45,000 nucleotides of DNA from Glandiceps talaboti. Its lineage: Eukaryota > Hemichordata > Enteropneusta > Spengelidae. The first letter of the stretch is position 1; each line of letters begins with the position of its first letter. Shown here in pieces: positions 13,542-25,855 of this stretch. Location: the NCBI RefSeq assembly GCF_964340395.1, contig NC_135558.1, positions 22,704,564 through 22,749,563 of the forward strand. Direction: 5' to 3'. The position numbers and the translations under genes were made by a program. The notes under the pieces were generated by a model, which did not search any database, was not told the DNA's origin, and saw only the letters and a program-made list of their open reading frames with translations.

Positions 13542-14193
13542 ATACGGTGGGTAGAGATCGTAAAACATATAGCTACTAGACCAAGTAGTGGGGACATTCA
13601 TAGCAGCCTTGGCTATTTTACTTGGCTATTTATATGACTTAGTATTTGACTCGTCATGTTGGCTCGAAAGCGGTGATGCGATGGCAAAGTCTTTTGGCAG
13701 CTAGAACATGAATAGACATACGGATAATGCCAGTGGGATTTCTCCTAGAACGTACTTGAGTATAAATTACACCATGGCATACAACCTTTGTTTGTGATGT
13801 ACGAAACACAGGTATACGTAATCTTGCCTGGACCTGGATTCAGAATGCATACCAGTGACGGATATGAACTGTCGAATAGTTGCTACGAATAACTATCTTC
13901 TCCATACACTACGCTTGCTCGATACAAGTAATACTGGCAACATCATTGGTAATGGTATTTTTTTGCATCCATCTATACAAGTAAGATGGAGTAAAAGCAG
14001 TGCCATTATTCATATTAGTACATGGGTACTGTTTATTCATATGTACAACTGTTCGGTTAACTATCGGGGATACTGCGTTCTTCAAAATTAACGTAAAGTT
14101 GCACATTAACATGGCCTGTAGGTACGTAACTGATGGACTAAATAGGCGTTCTATAGTCCTATTTGCACATTGAGTATGTCAGCCTGATGACAG
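13542..14193. other. Intergenic, no gene recognised
   Basis: Unique sequence. Short frames of 67-78 codons on both strands have no recognisable motif. Confidence 0.6.
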
Positions 14194-14961
14194 CAGTGGG
14201 AGTTTAACCAGTTACCAACAATGAGAGTTTTACAAGTTACTAACACTGAGAGTTCTACCAGATACCAACAATTGGAGTTTTACCAGTTACCAATAGTGGG
14301 AGTTCTACCAGTTACCAACAGTGGGAGTTCTACCAGTTACCAACAATGGGAGTTCTACCAGTTACCAACAATGAGAATTCTACCAGTTACCAACAATGGG
14401 AGTTCTACCTGTTACCAACAATGGGAGTTCTACCAGTTACAAACAATGGGAGTTCTACCAGTTACCAACAATGGGAGTTTTGCCAGTTACCAACAATGGG
14501 AGTTCTACCAGTTACCAACAATGGGAGTTCTACCAGTTACCAACAATGGGAGTTCTACCAGTTACCAACAATGGGAGTTTTACCAGTTACCAACAATGGG
14601 AGTTCTACCAGTTACTAACACTGAAAGTTCTACCAGTTACCAACAATGAGAGTTCTACCAGTTACCAACAATGGGAGTTTTACCGTATACCAGTTACCAA
14701 CAATGGGAGTTTTACCAGTTACCAACAATTGGAGTTTTGCCAGTTACCAACAATGGGAGTTCTACCAGTTACCAATAGTGGGAGTTCTACTAGTTACCAA
14801 CAATGGGAGTTCTACCAGTTACCAACAATGGGAGTTCTACCAGTTACCAATAGTGGGAGTTCTACCAGTTACCAACAATGGGAGTTCTACCAGTTACCAA
14901 CAATGGGAGTTCTACCAGTTACCAACAATGAGAGTTCTACCAGTTAGTAACAGTGGGAGTT
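14194..14961. repeat. 25-bp minisatellite array, about 31 copies, open in all + frames
   Basis: The unit is CCAGTTACCAACAATGGGAG followed by TTCTA, with AGTGGG, ATGAGA and TTTTA variants and one short irregular insertion near 14686. The 25-bp period rotates frames and the unit has no + strand stop, so overlapping open frames (90-183 codons) appear in every frame. I interpret these as non-coding. Confidence 0.97.
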
Positions 14962-14984
14962 AATAATAAGGCTTAGTTGTTGTT

Positions 14985-14997
14985 TGACCTTTGACCT
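14985..14997 (-). promoter_or_regulatory. Perfect DR1 nuclear-receptor half-site pair
   Basis: TGACCTTTGACCT reads on the minus strand as AGGTCA-A-AGGTCA, the consensus DR1 bound by RXR heterodimers, HNF4 and COUP-TF type receptors. It lies 24 bp past the end of the 25-bp array. No gene is close, so a regulatory role is unproven and the match could be chance. Confidence 0.35.
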
Positions 14998-15510
14998 TTC
15001 ACGACAAAAGTACAGATTTCAAAGACCTCTGTTAAAATGTATCATTTTAACCCAAATTTTCTATATTTATTAATCATCAAAGTTTATTCTATGAATATGA
15101 TAGGAAATGTCTAGAACTACTAAAAAGTTGCAAACTAAAATCTTTTATTCAATAATCTTTAGTCGTTATCGTTTGTACTGTAAAGAAGTGAATGTAGCTT
15201 AGAAAGCGTACAGGTAACATATTAAACTGTTACATTGTGTTTTACAACTGATGTTTCTGTCCAAAAATAGCCTTGCAAACACATTACACCTCTTTATTTT
15301 TACAGCGGTATATCCCTTGTAAAAACAAGACATTGTGTTGTCAGTCGTTCCATGGACCGTGAACATTGTTACTTGACACATACCGATAATGCACATACCA
15401 CACTGGTGTAGTTCAACTTCATTTAACCCACTCGTCACGCTTTATTAAAAAGATCGCCTGTTTACAAGCGTGTCGGTATGTCCGTCAAGATTATTTGCCT
15501 GTTATGTAGC
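14998..15510. other. Intergenic, no gene recognised
   Basis: Unique AT-rich sequence. The 79-codon minus frame at 15199-15438 has no domain signature. Confidence 0.6.
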
Positions 15511-15784
15511 GCTGTGGTTTGTTCTTTGGCGAAGGGTCAGTCAGCCTGATCAAGACGTTGTGGTTGTTCTTTGGCGAAGGGGTAGTCAGCCTGAGACCCA
15601 CGTTGTGGTTTGTTCTTTGGCGAAGAGGTAGTCAGCCTGAGACGTTGTGGTTTGTTGTTTGGCGAAGGGGTAGTCAGCCTGAGACCCACGTTGTGGTTTG
15701 TTCTTTGGCGAAGGGGTAATCAGCCTGAGAAGTTATGGTTTGTTCTTTGGCGAAGGGGGTAGTCAGCCTGAGACCCACGTTGTT
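15511..15784. repeat. 41/46-bp minisatellite, about 6 copies
   Basis: Units contain GTTTGTTCTTTGGCGAAGGG then GTAGTCAGCCTGAGA. Long units add CCCAC before the next GTTGTGG and short units go straight to it. The order is partly alternating. Confidence 0.93.
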
Positions 15785-16408
15785 ATTTCGTTGAAATTTT
15801 ATCAAATTTTAAGCCTTATAAATCTTGCCACAAGTTTGCAAGCGAGTGGAAAATTAGTTCTTTCAGGTCATTCAGAATCACATTGTTTTTTTATTTGTTG
15901 AAATTTTACTTAGAAATAAATCTTCGCACGAGCTTGTAAGTGCATGGAGGGTTTCTTTCCGACGGAGTCATTTAGACAAATGCTCTGATTCCATATGTTG
16001 ACATCTTAAAATAAATATTTCCATGAACATGTAAGTACATGTGAAAGGTGAACTTTATCACGTGGTTGTTTTGAATCATAGAGAGATACATTCATGGTTT
16101 CGTTATTCGGACAAAATTGTTTATAGGTCGTATTTGTCTAAGCTACACCAATGTGACTGATCCAAAATCGATTGATAAATCGATAACTATCGACTTGAAC
16201 TCAACCTATTAGTAAATTACAGCTGCTGACTTGTGTTGGCGTATATTCTATTAATAAATTTAAGGCCGGGAATTTTATAAGTTCAGCTCTCAATAAAATA
16301 GGATGATTTTGCTGGGTACAAAATATTCAAATTAGATACGGCAACCTGATGACGTCACGTATATTTTATCTCTTACTGAAAGTTGTTATGGCAAACCTTG
16401 AATATGAC

Positions 16409-16513
16409 AAAACCAAACCAACCTGTACCAAAACCAAACCAACCAGTACCAAAACCAAACCAACCAGTACCAAAACCAAACCAACCTGTACCAAAACCAA
16501 ACCAACCAGTATC
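16409..16513. repeat. 21-bp tandem repeat, 5 copies
   Basis: Five consecutive AAAACCAAACCAACC(A/T)GTAC-type units, nearly identical. Confidence 0.93.
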
Positions 16514-17330
16514 AACTTCTATCTTTAATAATCGAGACACTAAAAGCATTATCCAAAAATGATTTTACACTCCAATTGACAGATTAGCTATCATACCCAG
16601 CATTGTATTTCACTGCATGTAAACCAGTCCATCGATCATCCTTTATTGACGACCATGAAGTCAAGGCCAAGAGTAATACAAGTGTTATACTAAGCTGTAT
16701 ATATCCTTGGTATAAAGCAGTTTGATGGTAACTTTTTACTGTCGATAGAACAGTTTGTCACCGAGATTTGCGTTTATGGATACATAGGACCGGTAATATC
16801 TAGAAATATGGAAAGAATACCAATCTTGAGTGTTTAAATAAACCGCAAAAAAGGCCAAAATCAAGAAAGTAAAATTAAAGAAAAGAAACCAAATTAAATG
16901 AAACATAGAAAAGGCCTTAAAAACTGCGAGGTTTCGATTACGCTCAATTATAGAACAGGTAGGGTATTAGGTAGATTTAAAAAAAAAAAAATTCATTGTG
17001 TCTAGTTTAGGTTGGTTTCCATATGGTCTCTGTGTTATTGATTTCTTCCCATCAGATGTACATCCAATACAGAATGGAAGAACAGTTTTATATTGTCTTT
17101 TTAATTTGATGTCTGTTTCTGCATTCGCTTTAGCCATTTCTCTCGAGACTTGACAATTTTCGCGATTTTATTTTATTTTTTCTCGAATACGTAAAAAGAA
17201 GTTTAGGGTCCGAGGCAGTGAAAAACTAGGTGGCGTCGGGTAACCGGAACCAACCATTTTTTAAGGCCCAAGCAAAGAAAAACGATAAAAAAGATAGACT
17301 AAGCAAAAAAACAAAAACAAAAGAGTTTAA

Positions 17331-17375
17331 GACTAGACTAGACTAGACGTTACTAGACTAGACTAAACTAGACTG
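17331..17375. repeat. (GACTA)n pentanucleotide repeat
   Basis: Imperfect GACTA units with one GACGT interruption. Confidence 0.85.
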
Positions 17376-18180
17376 AGGGGAACTGAGGTGAACTGCACTG
17401 CAGACCTAATTACCCAACACTGCATTGTCATTTACGATATAGGGCAAATATATACTCATAAGAGATAACACTTAAATACCCTTGGTCATTTTCGTTGAAG
17501 CTATAAATTCACAGAACATGGCAAACCTTTACCGTGTGCTCATTTAGCTTCATTGTAGCAGAGAATAACGAAAATCAGCTTATATCACGGACATAACTAA
17601 GCTGTATTAATCTTACATCATTACATGCCATGCAAAAATATATTTGCGTGGGCTGACAAAGTTGTAGAAATACTATGTTTTATGTGTGGTGAAATTCTAT
17701 TTTTATGTCAAGCAAGCCTGGATTGAAAGATGCATGTTTTGTGTGTAATACATGGATGACCGTGATCATTAATGGGTTGAGAACCAGTAGAACGGATTCC
17801 TCTAATAGTTCGTAAACATGTAAGTCTGTATGAACTGGCCTTTCATATTTAGGGAAAGAAATGGCACACGTCTTAGAATTTCAAATACTTTAATATCTTA
17901 AAGACACATATTGTCATTTACAAGCTTGTGTGGAATGTGTTTTTTTAAACTTAAAGGGAAACTATTGTGTTTACTTGCAATTGGTTTATTTTAAACTTAT
18001 ATGATAATCCATTCAAGTTGTTTGTTAATGCTTGTAAACAATTCAGAGTTTACGAAGTCAAAGTTGGTGATTTTAACGTGGTGCTGTAACACTTATCATT
18101 TTCTTAGTTGTTATTTTTGAGATTGATATTATGCATGGGTCATTTTACAATGGATGACAATTTAGTTGAAAACAAACGTT

Positions 18181-18375
18181 GTCCGGCTAAAATATCTTAC
18201 GATCATTGCTACATTTTATCGTCTGGTGCGACAACAATCTGACATGTGAATGCTTCTTGTCTGGCGAGGCATAAATCTAACCATCGTTGATATTTTATTG
18301 ACGTCAGCTACCTGTATCTTACATGTAGTCAATGTTAGCCAAATATTTGTCAAGTCAGACGACATTTAGTGAATC
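18181..18375. mobile_element. Degenerate inverted repeat element, copy 2 of the 2440-2870 family
   Basis: Three forward units begin GTCCGGCT, GTCTGGTGCGACAACAATCT and GTCTGGCGAGGCATAAATCT, with CTACATTTTAT at 18210-18219. The reverse complement of 18300-18375 again gives CGTCTGACTTGACAAATATT and GACTACATGTAAGAT. The head-to-head layout matches the locus near 2.4-2.9 kb. No coding content. Confidence 0.4.
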
Positions 18376-18986
18376 AACTTAACCAACTACCATTTATTAA
18401 CTTGTACATCATAGTACACTATGTCCATTTTGACATCGTGTGGTTAGTTGTTATTTTAAGAATAATAGTTTGTTTTAGTTTTTGGTATCGTATGTTTACG
18501 TTTAGATTTTTGATATTGTATGCTTATTTTTTCTGACATTGTGTCTCAGAATTTGTTGGTATCGTATGTTTAGTTTGTCATCGGTGTTTGTAAGAACTTG
18601 TTTGTTTGTTGCTTTTTGTTTGATTGTTTGATCGATGACGGTGAATTCTGTCGCAGATAGATATAATAAGACTAGTTATGTCAATTCCGTACATGATATC
18701 TGAATTATGCCATCAATGTCACAAGAAGAAATTATTTACTTTCGTATTTACTTTTCTCATAAAATAAGTTATAACTGTCCATTTTTTGTACTAAGGGTAG
18801 TTCTAAAGTCTTCATAAAGTGCGTTAAGTTTTAGTAAAAGTTTTACATTTTATTACAGTTTTTTGAATTTACCATGGTGATATTTAGAGGTTTGTGTGAA
18901 CATACATTTTGTAAACGTAGAGACGATATCTCGTCAATGATCAAAAGGATAAAACTGAGTGTAAACATATGCTGGGTGTATAACAA

Positions 18987-19553
18987 GTGGCTTTTTCTGG
19001 GGTTATTGTTAGCACAGCCAATGCCAATGGCATAAAAGGGCTTACCTCAATTATACATACATTGCATTACTGGGTTCTGTCAACAGTAAGATACGGTTTA
19101 GTATACCCCAGTAATTACAATACCCCATATTATGAAACAATCTATACCCCCCCCCCCAAGTGTAAACTTAGCTTATGTTCCTTCGAACATAATAGGCTGT
19201 TGAGAGTGCTAAAGATCGATTTCAAAGCGCGTGAACCTGTGAGTACAAAACATTTCTACACATTGTGGTGTGTGTTTTGTTTCTACACATTGTGGTGTGT
19301 GTTTTGTTTCCATGTCTTCTGAATCACCGTAGTAATTATACCAAGGAGATTTACTGTCATATGCTGACTCCATTAGACAGAAAACTTGAAAAAGCTTTAA
19401 AGAATTTCTAAAGTCATCGAAAACATCTGACCCCCGGTATAAAGGAGATTTAATTTTTAGTGTTTTTTCTTGTATCAACAGTAGAAATAGATTTTGTAAA
19501 GTTCTGGCTGCCTATTTAGGGCCAACTATTATTTGTAACTGGGCTAAAAACTA
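18987..19553 (+). mobile_element. Possible decayed non-LTR retrotransposon 3' end (CR1/L2-like)
   Basis: The frame from 18987 contains VLSTVRYGLVYPSN and, after a C-run, FEHNRLLRVLKIDFK. This resembles the 'YG..iWG ... lQ.r.lR.l' spacing seen after the reverse-transcriptase domain of CR1/L2-type LINEs. Further on, in another frame, DPRYKGDLIFS and then VLAAYLGPTIICNW resembles the C-terminal 'tR......GP..wN' stretch and ends in a stop at 19551-19553. Two 28-bp repeats (about 19254-19311) and frame changes interrupt the path. The resemblance is by eye and weak, and no catalytic RT motif is visible here. Confidence 0.3.
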
Positions 19554-19562
19554 ATGGAAAAC

Positions 19563-19660
19563 CTCTCAGGGTGGCTTAGCGTGGTCGGGTGCTGGATTAT
19601 GGTATGACTAGCGATTATTTATGAGAACGTCACGAGGCTATGCTGAGATCGATAGCAATG
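19563..19660 (+). mobile_element. tRNA-Leu-like sequence, possible SINE head or tRNA pseudogene
   Basis: TCAGGGTGGCTTAGCGTGGT at 19566-19585, followed by GCTGGATTATGG, resembles the acceptor/D-arm/anticodon-5' half of a leucine tRNA, including a TGGCNNAGCGTGG A-box. A B-box-like GATCGATAGC lies about 73 bp after the A-box (19647-19656) inside a small TGCT/AGCA stem. The spacing is longer than in a functional tRNA-Leu and the anticodon stem does not pair well, so I do not call a working tRNA. Confidence 0.3.
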
Positions 19661-20096
19661 ATACAACATTTCAAGTGTGCTCTTAAGGGATGAAAAATGA
19701 GGGTTTCCCGCGTAGTAAGCGAGGGTGTATTCGACAAGACAGGGTCATCATTTTTACGTCTGTACGATTTGAAGGGTTAATCTCTATGCATGCACATTAT
19801 CCTTCCCTTATTTCACTCAATTCAAAAGATGAGTACAGGTGGGTTTGAGACCTTGATAAGACGCTAGCTCACTAACGATAAGAGAAAACCTCGGAAGAAA
19901 TATCAAACTTTGGGTCAAATGTTTAATTAATTAATTGCGTACGTACAGATGTGTGCACATCGCAGACGTACAATGTAGTAGCTGAAATCACTGTATTTCA
20001 ATCAATGTCTGATGTAAACGAAGTGCTTTAGGAAATTTAAGTTCCAAGGAATGGACGACATGACTGTCGTTGATTAACAATGACCCGAGAACAGGG
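19661..20096. other. Intergenic, no gene recognised
   Basis: Unique sequence. It contains the short homeodomain-type run TTAATTAATTAATT near 19922. Nothing else. Confidence 0.6.
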
Positions 20097-20174
20097 CTAT
20101 CTATCTATCTATCCATCTATCCATCTATCCACCTATCCATCTATCTATCTCTGTCTATCTAATTATCCGTATTA

Positions 20175-20233
<59 letters not shown>

Positions 20234-20285
20234 CTCCATCCACACATACATCGCCCATGAGCCATCCATCCACCCATCCATTTAT
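20097..20285. repeat. Compound microsatellite (CTAT/CATC)n, (CTGT)n, (CATC)n
   Basis: CTAT and CATC tetranucleotides at 20097-20160, a pure CTGT run at about 20176-20232, then degenerate CATC to 20285. Confidence 0.95.
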
Positions 20286-20712
20286 GTATGTGGAATAATC
20301 TATGGTAAGGGAGAAGGCGTAGGAGACACTTTTTCGCTATCGTGTTTATCTCATAATTTAAAAGATATGCTGTATGAATGACAATGCTTTGCAGTCTAAA
20401 CCTATTGGTTATAGATTGGACTGTTGATTGATTCATCTCTAATGCGTATATCAGTTTACACTATCTGGGTGACCAATGAACTTCGTGTAATGACATTATT
20501 AATTCTCAGACACTGGTCACCAGTTCTTTGATGTACTACATGGTTTCTGTGACGTACTTGAAATGATACTATGACAAATTCTCCATATAATGTTGGTTAG
20601 ATAGGGATGTTCATGCTGAAATGTTATTATCTCAGCGTCTGTTTTCCTTAGTTAAAGAACTGATCGTTAATATTAGAACAGTAATACTAATCAGTACATG
20701 TAGACTTAAGGT
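20286..20712. other. Intergenic, no gene recognised
   Basis: Unique sequence between two microsatellites. Nothing recognisable. Confidence 0.6.
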
Positions 20713-21518
<806 letters not shown>

Positions 21519-21925
21519 ATGTCAGAACTTAGAATTGTACACAAACCTAGATAATGTCAGAACTTAGAATTGTACACAGACCTAGATAATGTCCGAACTT
21601 AGAATTGTACACAGACCTAGATAATGTCAGAACTTAGAATTGTACACAGACCTCGATAATGTCAGAACTTAGAATTGTACACAGACCTAGATAATGTCCG
21701 AACTTAGAATTGTACACAGACCTCGATAATGTCAGAACTTAGAATTGTACACAGACCTCGATAATGTCAGAACTTAGAATTGTACACAGACCTCGATAAT
21801 GTCAGAACTTAGAATTGTACACAGACCTCGATAATGTCAGAACTTAGAATTGTACACAGACCTCGATAATGTCAGAACTTAGAATTGTACACAGACCTCG
21901 ATGTCACAACTTAGAATTGTACACC
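21519..21925. repeat. 35-bp minisatellite array, about 11.6 copies
   Basis: The unit contains GTCAGAACTTAGAATTGTAC then ACAGACCTCGATAAT. GTCC and CTAG variants occur only in the first half and later units are uniform, suggesting expansion from the right. The last unit carries the variant TGTCACAACTTAGAATTGT. Confidence 0.96.
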
Positions 21926-22458
21926 AATGTGTTGATTTGCAGTCTATGTTTCCGCAAAATTCCGAACCAATTACGATGTCATGCACAGTCAACCGACATT
22001 AGCGAATGAGTTTTAATCATGCAACGCTCATTTGCAAACAAAAAATACGAAGGTCCTAATGTACGCTTTAATATTTATCGTTTCATTCATTCGTAAGTTT
22101 GGGCCCAGAACTTGAACGTACAGCTTTCTAATAAAGTTGAACTATAAAGCCAGCAGTGTCACGTGTCAATAATGTGATTCCAAAGTCGTTGTCAATTAAT
22201 GTTACATTGGGTGGGTGTTGCATTTGATGTAACAGATCTCGCCTGATTTTCCCCAACCCTCCCACTTTTAATTACTGACGGCCCCCTAAATGTCATAACG
22301 ATACAAAGTATATAATTAAATCCTAGTGATCTGTATTGTACGTCATATACACGTAACGATACAATTATAAATACAACAGTGAAAGCGGGTGAAAGATTTC
22401 GAATGTAAATGAACTATGGAGATTACTATGATCTGCCCTATCCAAACACATCTCATCA

Positions 22459-22479
22459 GATGTCACAACTTAGAATTGT
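22459..22479 (+). repeat. Solitary fragment of the 35-bp unit
   Basis: TGTCACAACTTAGAATTGT (22461-22479) is identical to the variant terminal unit of the array at 21902-21920, 559 bp upstream. The two preceding bases also match. Confidence 0.85.
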
Positions 22480-22671
22480 CTGGGGGTGAGGGAGTCCTTG
22501 GTTTTTTTTTGCTTCTATTAAGGCAATGTTTAGGTTATTCATAGCCTTTGAGGTAAGATATTTCCAAGCTTCGAATAGCTAACGTAAATGTAAGTTTTAA
22601 ATGAGCTTCCCATGTCACATAAAGATGAGCCCGTAACATTGGTATAAGGGCATTAATATTGCATGTATAGT

Positions 22672-22699
22672 CATAGACCCTACACGTGTAAGGTCTATG
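22672..22699. repeat. 28-bp near-perfect palindrome
   Basis: CATAGACC, C, TACACGTGTA, A, GGTCTATG: 13 of 14 positions pair, with a single C/A mismatch. The centre CACGTG is a canonical E-box. Confidence 0.85.
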
Positions 22700-23200
22700 G
22701 TATAGTAAAGTCACTGGTATGTTAGAGAACTTTAGGTGGTCATACCTAGTGTATAATAGAAACTTGAATCTGATGAGATGTGGTGATTTGTACTGTCAAT
22801 AACATGTAGTGTCCAAAATAGAAAGTGTATTAATCCATTCTGACAAGTTCATACTGAAGAGTAGAACAATTTTAGATTAACTTCTTTTATAAACTATCTA
22901 TGAAGATTACCATTATAAAACCGTCAAGTTCACTTTTGCCCCAAAGTGCAATATAAGTGAAGCATTGATTGTGAAACAGCCAAGCATTTACATGACATGT
23001 TCTGTAACTCCTAGTGTGGTAGCTAGGTAATAAATGTATATGTATATGTATAGTTATGTTTGAACTAATAAGTAATATTAAAGAATTCATGTAAGAAACA
23101 GGGACAAGAACAAATATTTACATGTACCACATTTCAGACAAGGCTATATACCATTGTAGAAAAGGGTCTTTTTCTTCCATCACAATCCAAACCACAATGA

Positions 23201-23488
23201 CCCCCCCCCCCATCCACAATTTTCAAAACAGCATGACCCCCCCCCCCCTCCTTCTGCCAATTTCAAAAATAGGGTGGCCACCCTACAAATCCACCGCCCC
23301 CCCCCGGCCGAAGAAACTGACCGGTCCCTTAGGCTGGGTCAGAATTTACAGAGGGGGCCTGGGGAGAAAATATTCATGCCCCCCCCCCCCCGATATGAAC
23401 CCAAGAATTGTCGTAGCCCCCCCCCCCCCTGGGGGGGGGTTACACACATTTGAATATGTGTAATTATACAATACCCCCCCCCCCCCCC
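23201..23488. repeat. Cluster of six long C-tracts, one facing a G-tract
   Basis: C-runs of about 9-15 at 23201-23211, 23237-23248, 23297-23305, 23379-23391, 23417-23429 and 23474-23488. At 23417-23439 a C13 run is followed by T and G9, able to fold back. Elsewhere the DNA is AT-rich. The 113-codon frame across it is proline-rich only because of the C-runs. Confidence 0.9.
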
Positions 23489-23983
23489 TTTCACTTCAGA
23501 GATGTACAGTATGGTACACTACATTAAACTAACAGTATAAATCAACTTCAGCGTCCATACATTACAATGATAGATTTCTTTACAAATAGATATGGGCTTT
23601 GCAAAAAAAAAGGTCTGTGATTGGGCTGTAACCTGGACTTGGAAATACCTACCCTGCAAGATTTTCGGCAGAAACAGCATCCCGCATAATAGTTAGTGTG
23701 AGGGGGTATCCCCCTCACACGGTAAGCATTTGGTTTTGAAATGATGGCATATAGGAGGCCATTTAGTGGCATAACATTTCAAACCATGCACATTATAGAA
23801 AGCCATAGAGTACTTGAAATTTGTCTTAAATACCCCAATTTTACTCTCAATACGTTACTATGTAACTGTATGGCTATATTACTTACCATTGACTGCCTTA
23901 TAATTAAATGTATCGTAGGTAAATGAAGTGAACAATATTGCAAATGTACAAGATAAACTGCTCCTGAGGTTTGAATGTTCAGA
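23489..23983. other. Intergenic, no gene recognised
   Basis: Unique sequence containing the hairpin at 23696-23720. No coding or RNA gene seen. Confidence 0.6.
23696..23720. repeat. Perfect 11-bp-arm hairpin with 3-nt loop
   Basis: GTGTGAGGGGG, TAT, CCCCCTCACAC. There is no T-run after it and no gene next to it. Confidence 0.9.
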
Positions 23984-24196
<213 letters not shown>

Positions 24197-24269
24197 GGGA
24201 AGGCATACACAGATACATTCGCATGACTGTCACCCACCTCATCATTGAATATAAGATTTAGAAATGATT

Positions 24270-24282
24270 GCGGCGAAGCCGC
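24270..24282. repeat. GC-rich mini-hairpin GCGGC-GAA-GCCGC
   Basis: A perfect 5-bp stem with a GAA loop in AT-rich surroundings. Similar GC-rich palindromes occur at the ends of some transposons, but I cannot define an element here. Confidence 0.6.
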
Positions 24283-25855
24283 GTGAAATTTTTTAATTTA
24301 CTCGGTAAACGATCGCTCCTAAGGTTTAATTTGGTTCACATCATGTGAAAAATATTTCGTCCACCCCTTTCAGACTATCAGAACATTCATGTTGACCCTC
24401 AATTTTGTTCAACATGTCCCCCAATTTCTCCCAAGCCGAGCCCCCCCCCCCACCGTAAATTCTGCTCCAGCCTTATTGTCAGCAAATAAGCTAAATGCAA
24501 TATGAATATATAATTCCAAACATTGACCGCGTTTGCTAATTGTCCAGGACGTCCGGATACCGCCTATCACCATGACAAGTACATTGGCAGAACTCCGCCC
24601 ATGTCATGTACAATACCGTTGCGGGTCTTCAATATTTCATAGCCCCTGCGGTGTTAATTTGTTAAAAGTGGCACTTGGTGTGTTTTCAATTAACTGCTAA
24701 TCATATAATGACGGGTACAGATATTGGATAGAACAGTGCGCCTCACGTGGGCTGACGAAGACACCATGGTAAATTGAAACAGCATTGAAAAATCGTCATC
24801 ATTTCAAAAGCGACCTTTATTTTCTCAGTTGAAATTCGCCCATCTTTTTTTAATTTTTTTAGAATTAGTATCAAAATGGTTATTTTAGAACCTGCATCAT
24901 ACCTTACTCCGTAAAGTTGACAAAAAAGACAACCTGCTATTGGCCCTTTATTTTTATCAACATTTGAACGAGCTCATATTATAATGTTGTTTATCAGTCA
25001 CCGAAGATAAAAGTACTACATAGGTTATAGACTGATTCTTCTGGTACTTACAGAGAAGAAGTCAATAAGACATGTTGACATTTGGACAAAGTGTTATAAT
25101 TGACGATGTTTGTATTTTATATTCAAATTCTGGTGAAAACGAATCATTTATCTATGAGTCCAGGTGATCGTCCTACGTCACTAACCTTAGCAATATGTGT
25201 TCAGTAGTATGGACGCTGAATGTCTTGATAAATACATTTCACCTTGTATAGTGTATTTTGTGTATGAAAAATCCAGAATTGTGCGCTTGCGTACTGGGTG
25301 GTGTGACGACTCATCGTAGAGTGTTGCCCGTGGGAAAGTCTTTGATCCTGGTAACACATTAAAGAATACGAAACCCGTCTTGCGAATGTCTGAAATTGTA
25401 ACCTTTTTACCTCAATTTCCTTTCTGAACCCTATAATAGAGAGACTATAAGGTCGCCATAACCTCTGCTGTGCGGTAAGTATTTGAATCACTGGGAAGCA
25501 TACGTGTCCTATGGCTCTACTATTTGTGTTAAGAGAGTACAGCTCTGGTGTTGTCATTGTCAACAAAGACAGACCAGGGATCTAATTTGGGAGAGTGTGT
25601 TTTTACCATTGAGAAACATTACTGAGCCACGAGCTATCTTTTTCATCTCTATCCATTCGAAGTACCACATACTCGGGCAAAATGGTAAACATGGTCTCTA
25701 ATTTCTTCTAATTTAAGAGTTTTCTCTGTATGACCACCCAACCAGTTCCCTCAAGTGTTCCTTTTTCATCTAGAACACTAATTATATTTCCCGCCGTCAT
25801 ATTTTTCACTGTTTCCGCACACAGAGATGAATCCCACAACAACTCATCCAAAATA

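Larger units (their letters stand above)
15785..18180. other. Intergenic, no gene recognised
   Basis: AT-rich unique DNA holding the two small arrays at 16409-16513 and 17331-17375. No coding frame of note. Confidence 0.6.
21926..23200. other. Intergenic, no gene recognised
   Basis: Unique AT-rich sequence with a stray 35-bp-unit copy and one large palindrome, listed separately. No gene. Confidence 0.6.

Noticed and set aside
14221-14963. Overlapping Ser/Tyr/Gln-rich frames as a prion-like protein
   Set aside because: They are products of the 25-bp array, open in every + frame.
19563-19660. Functional tRNA-Leu gene
   Set aside because: The anticodon stem and acceptor stem do not pair convincingly and the A-to-B-box spacing is too long. 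It is kept only as a tRNA-like remnant.
23122-23463. Proline-rich 113-codon frame
   Set aside because: The prolines come from C-tracts and no flanking coding signal exists.
25201-25566. 121-codon minus-strand frame as a gene
   Set aside because: No recognisable domain, no clear splice or start context, and it overlaps an equally featureless + frame.
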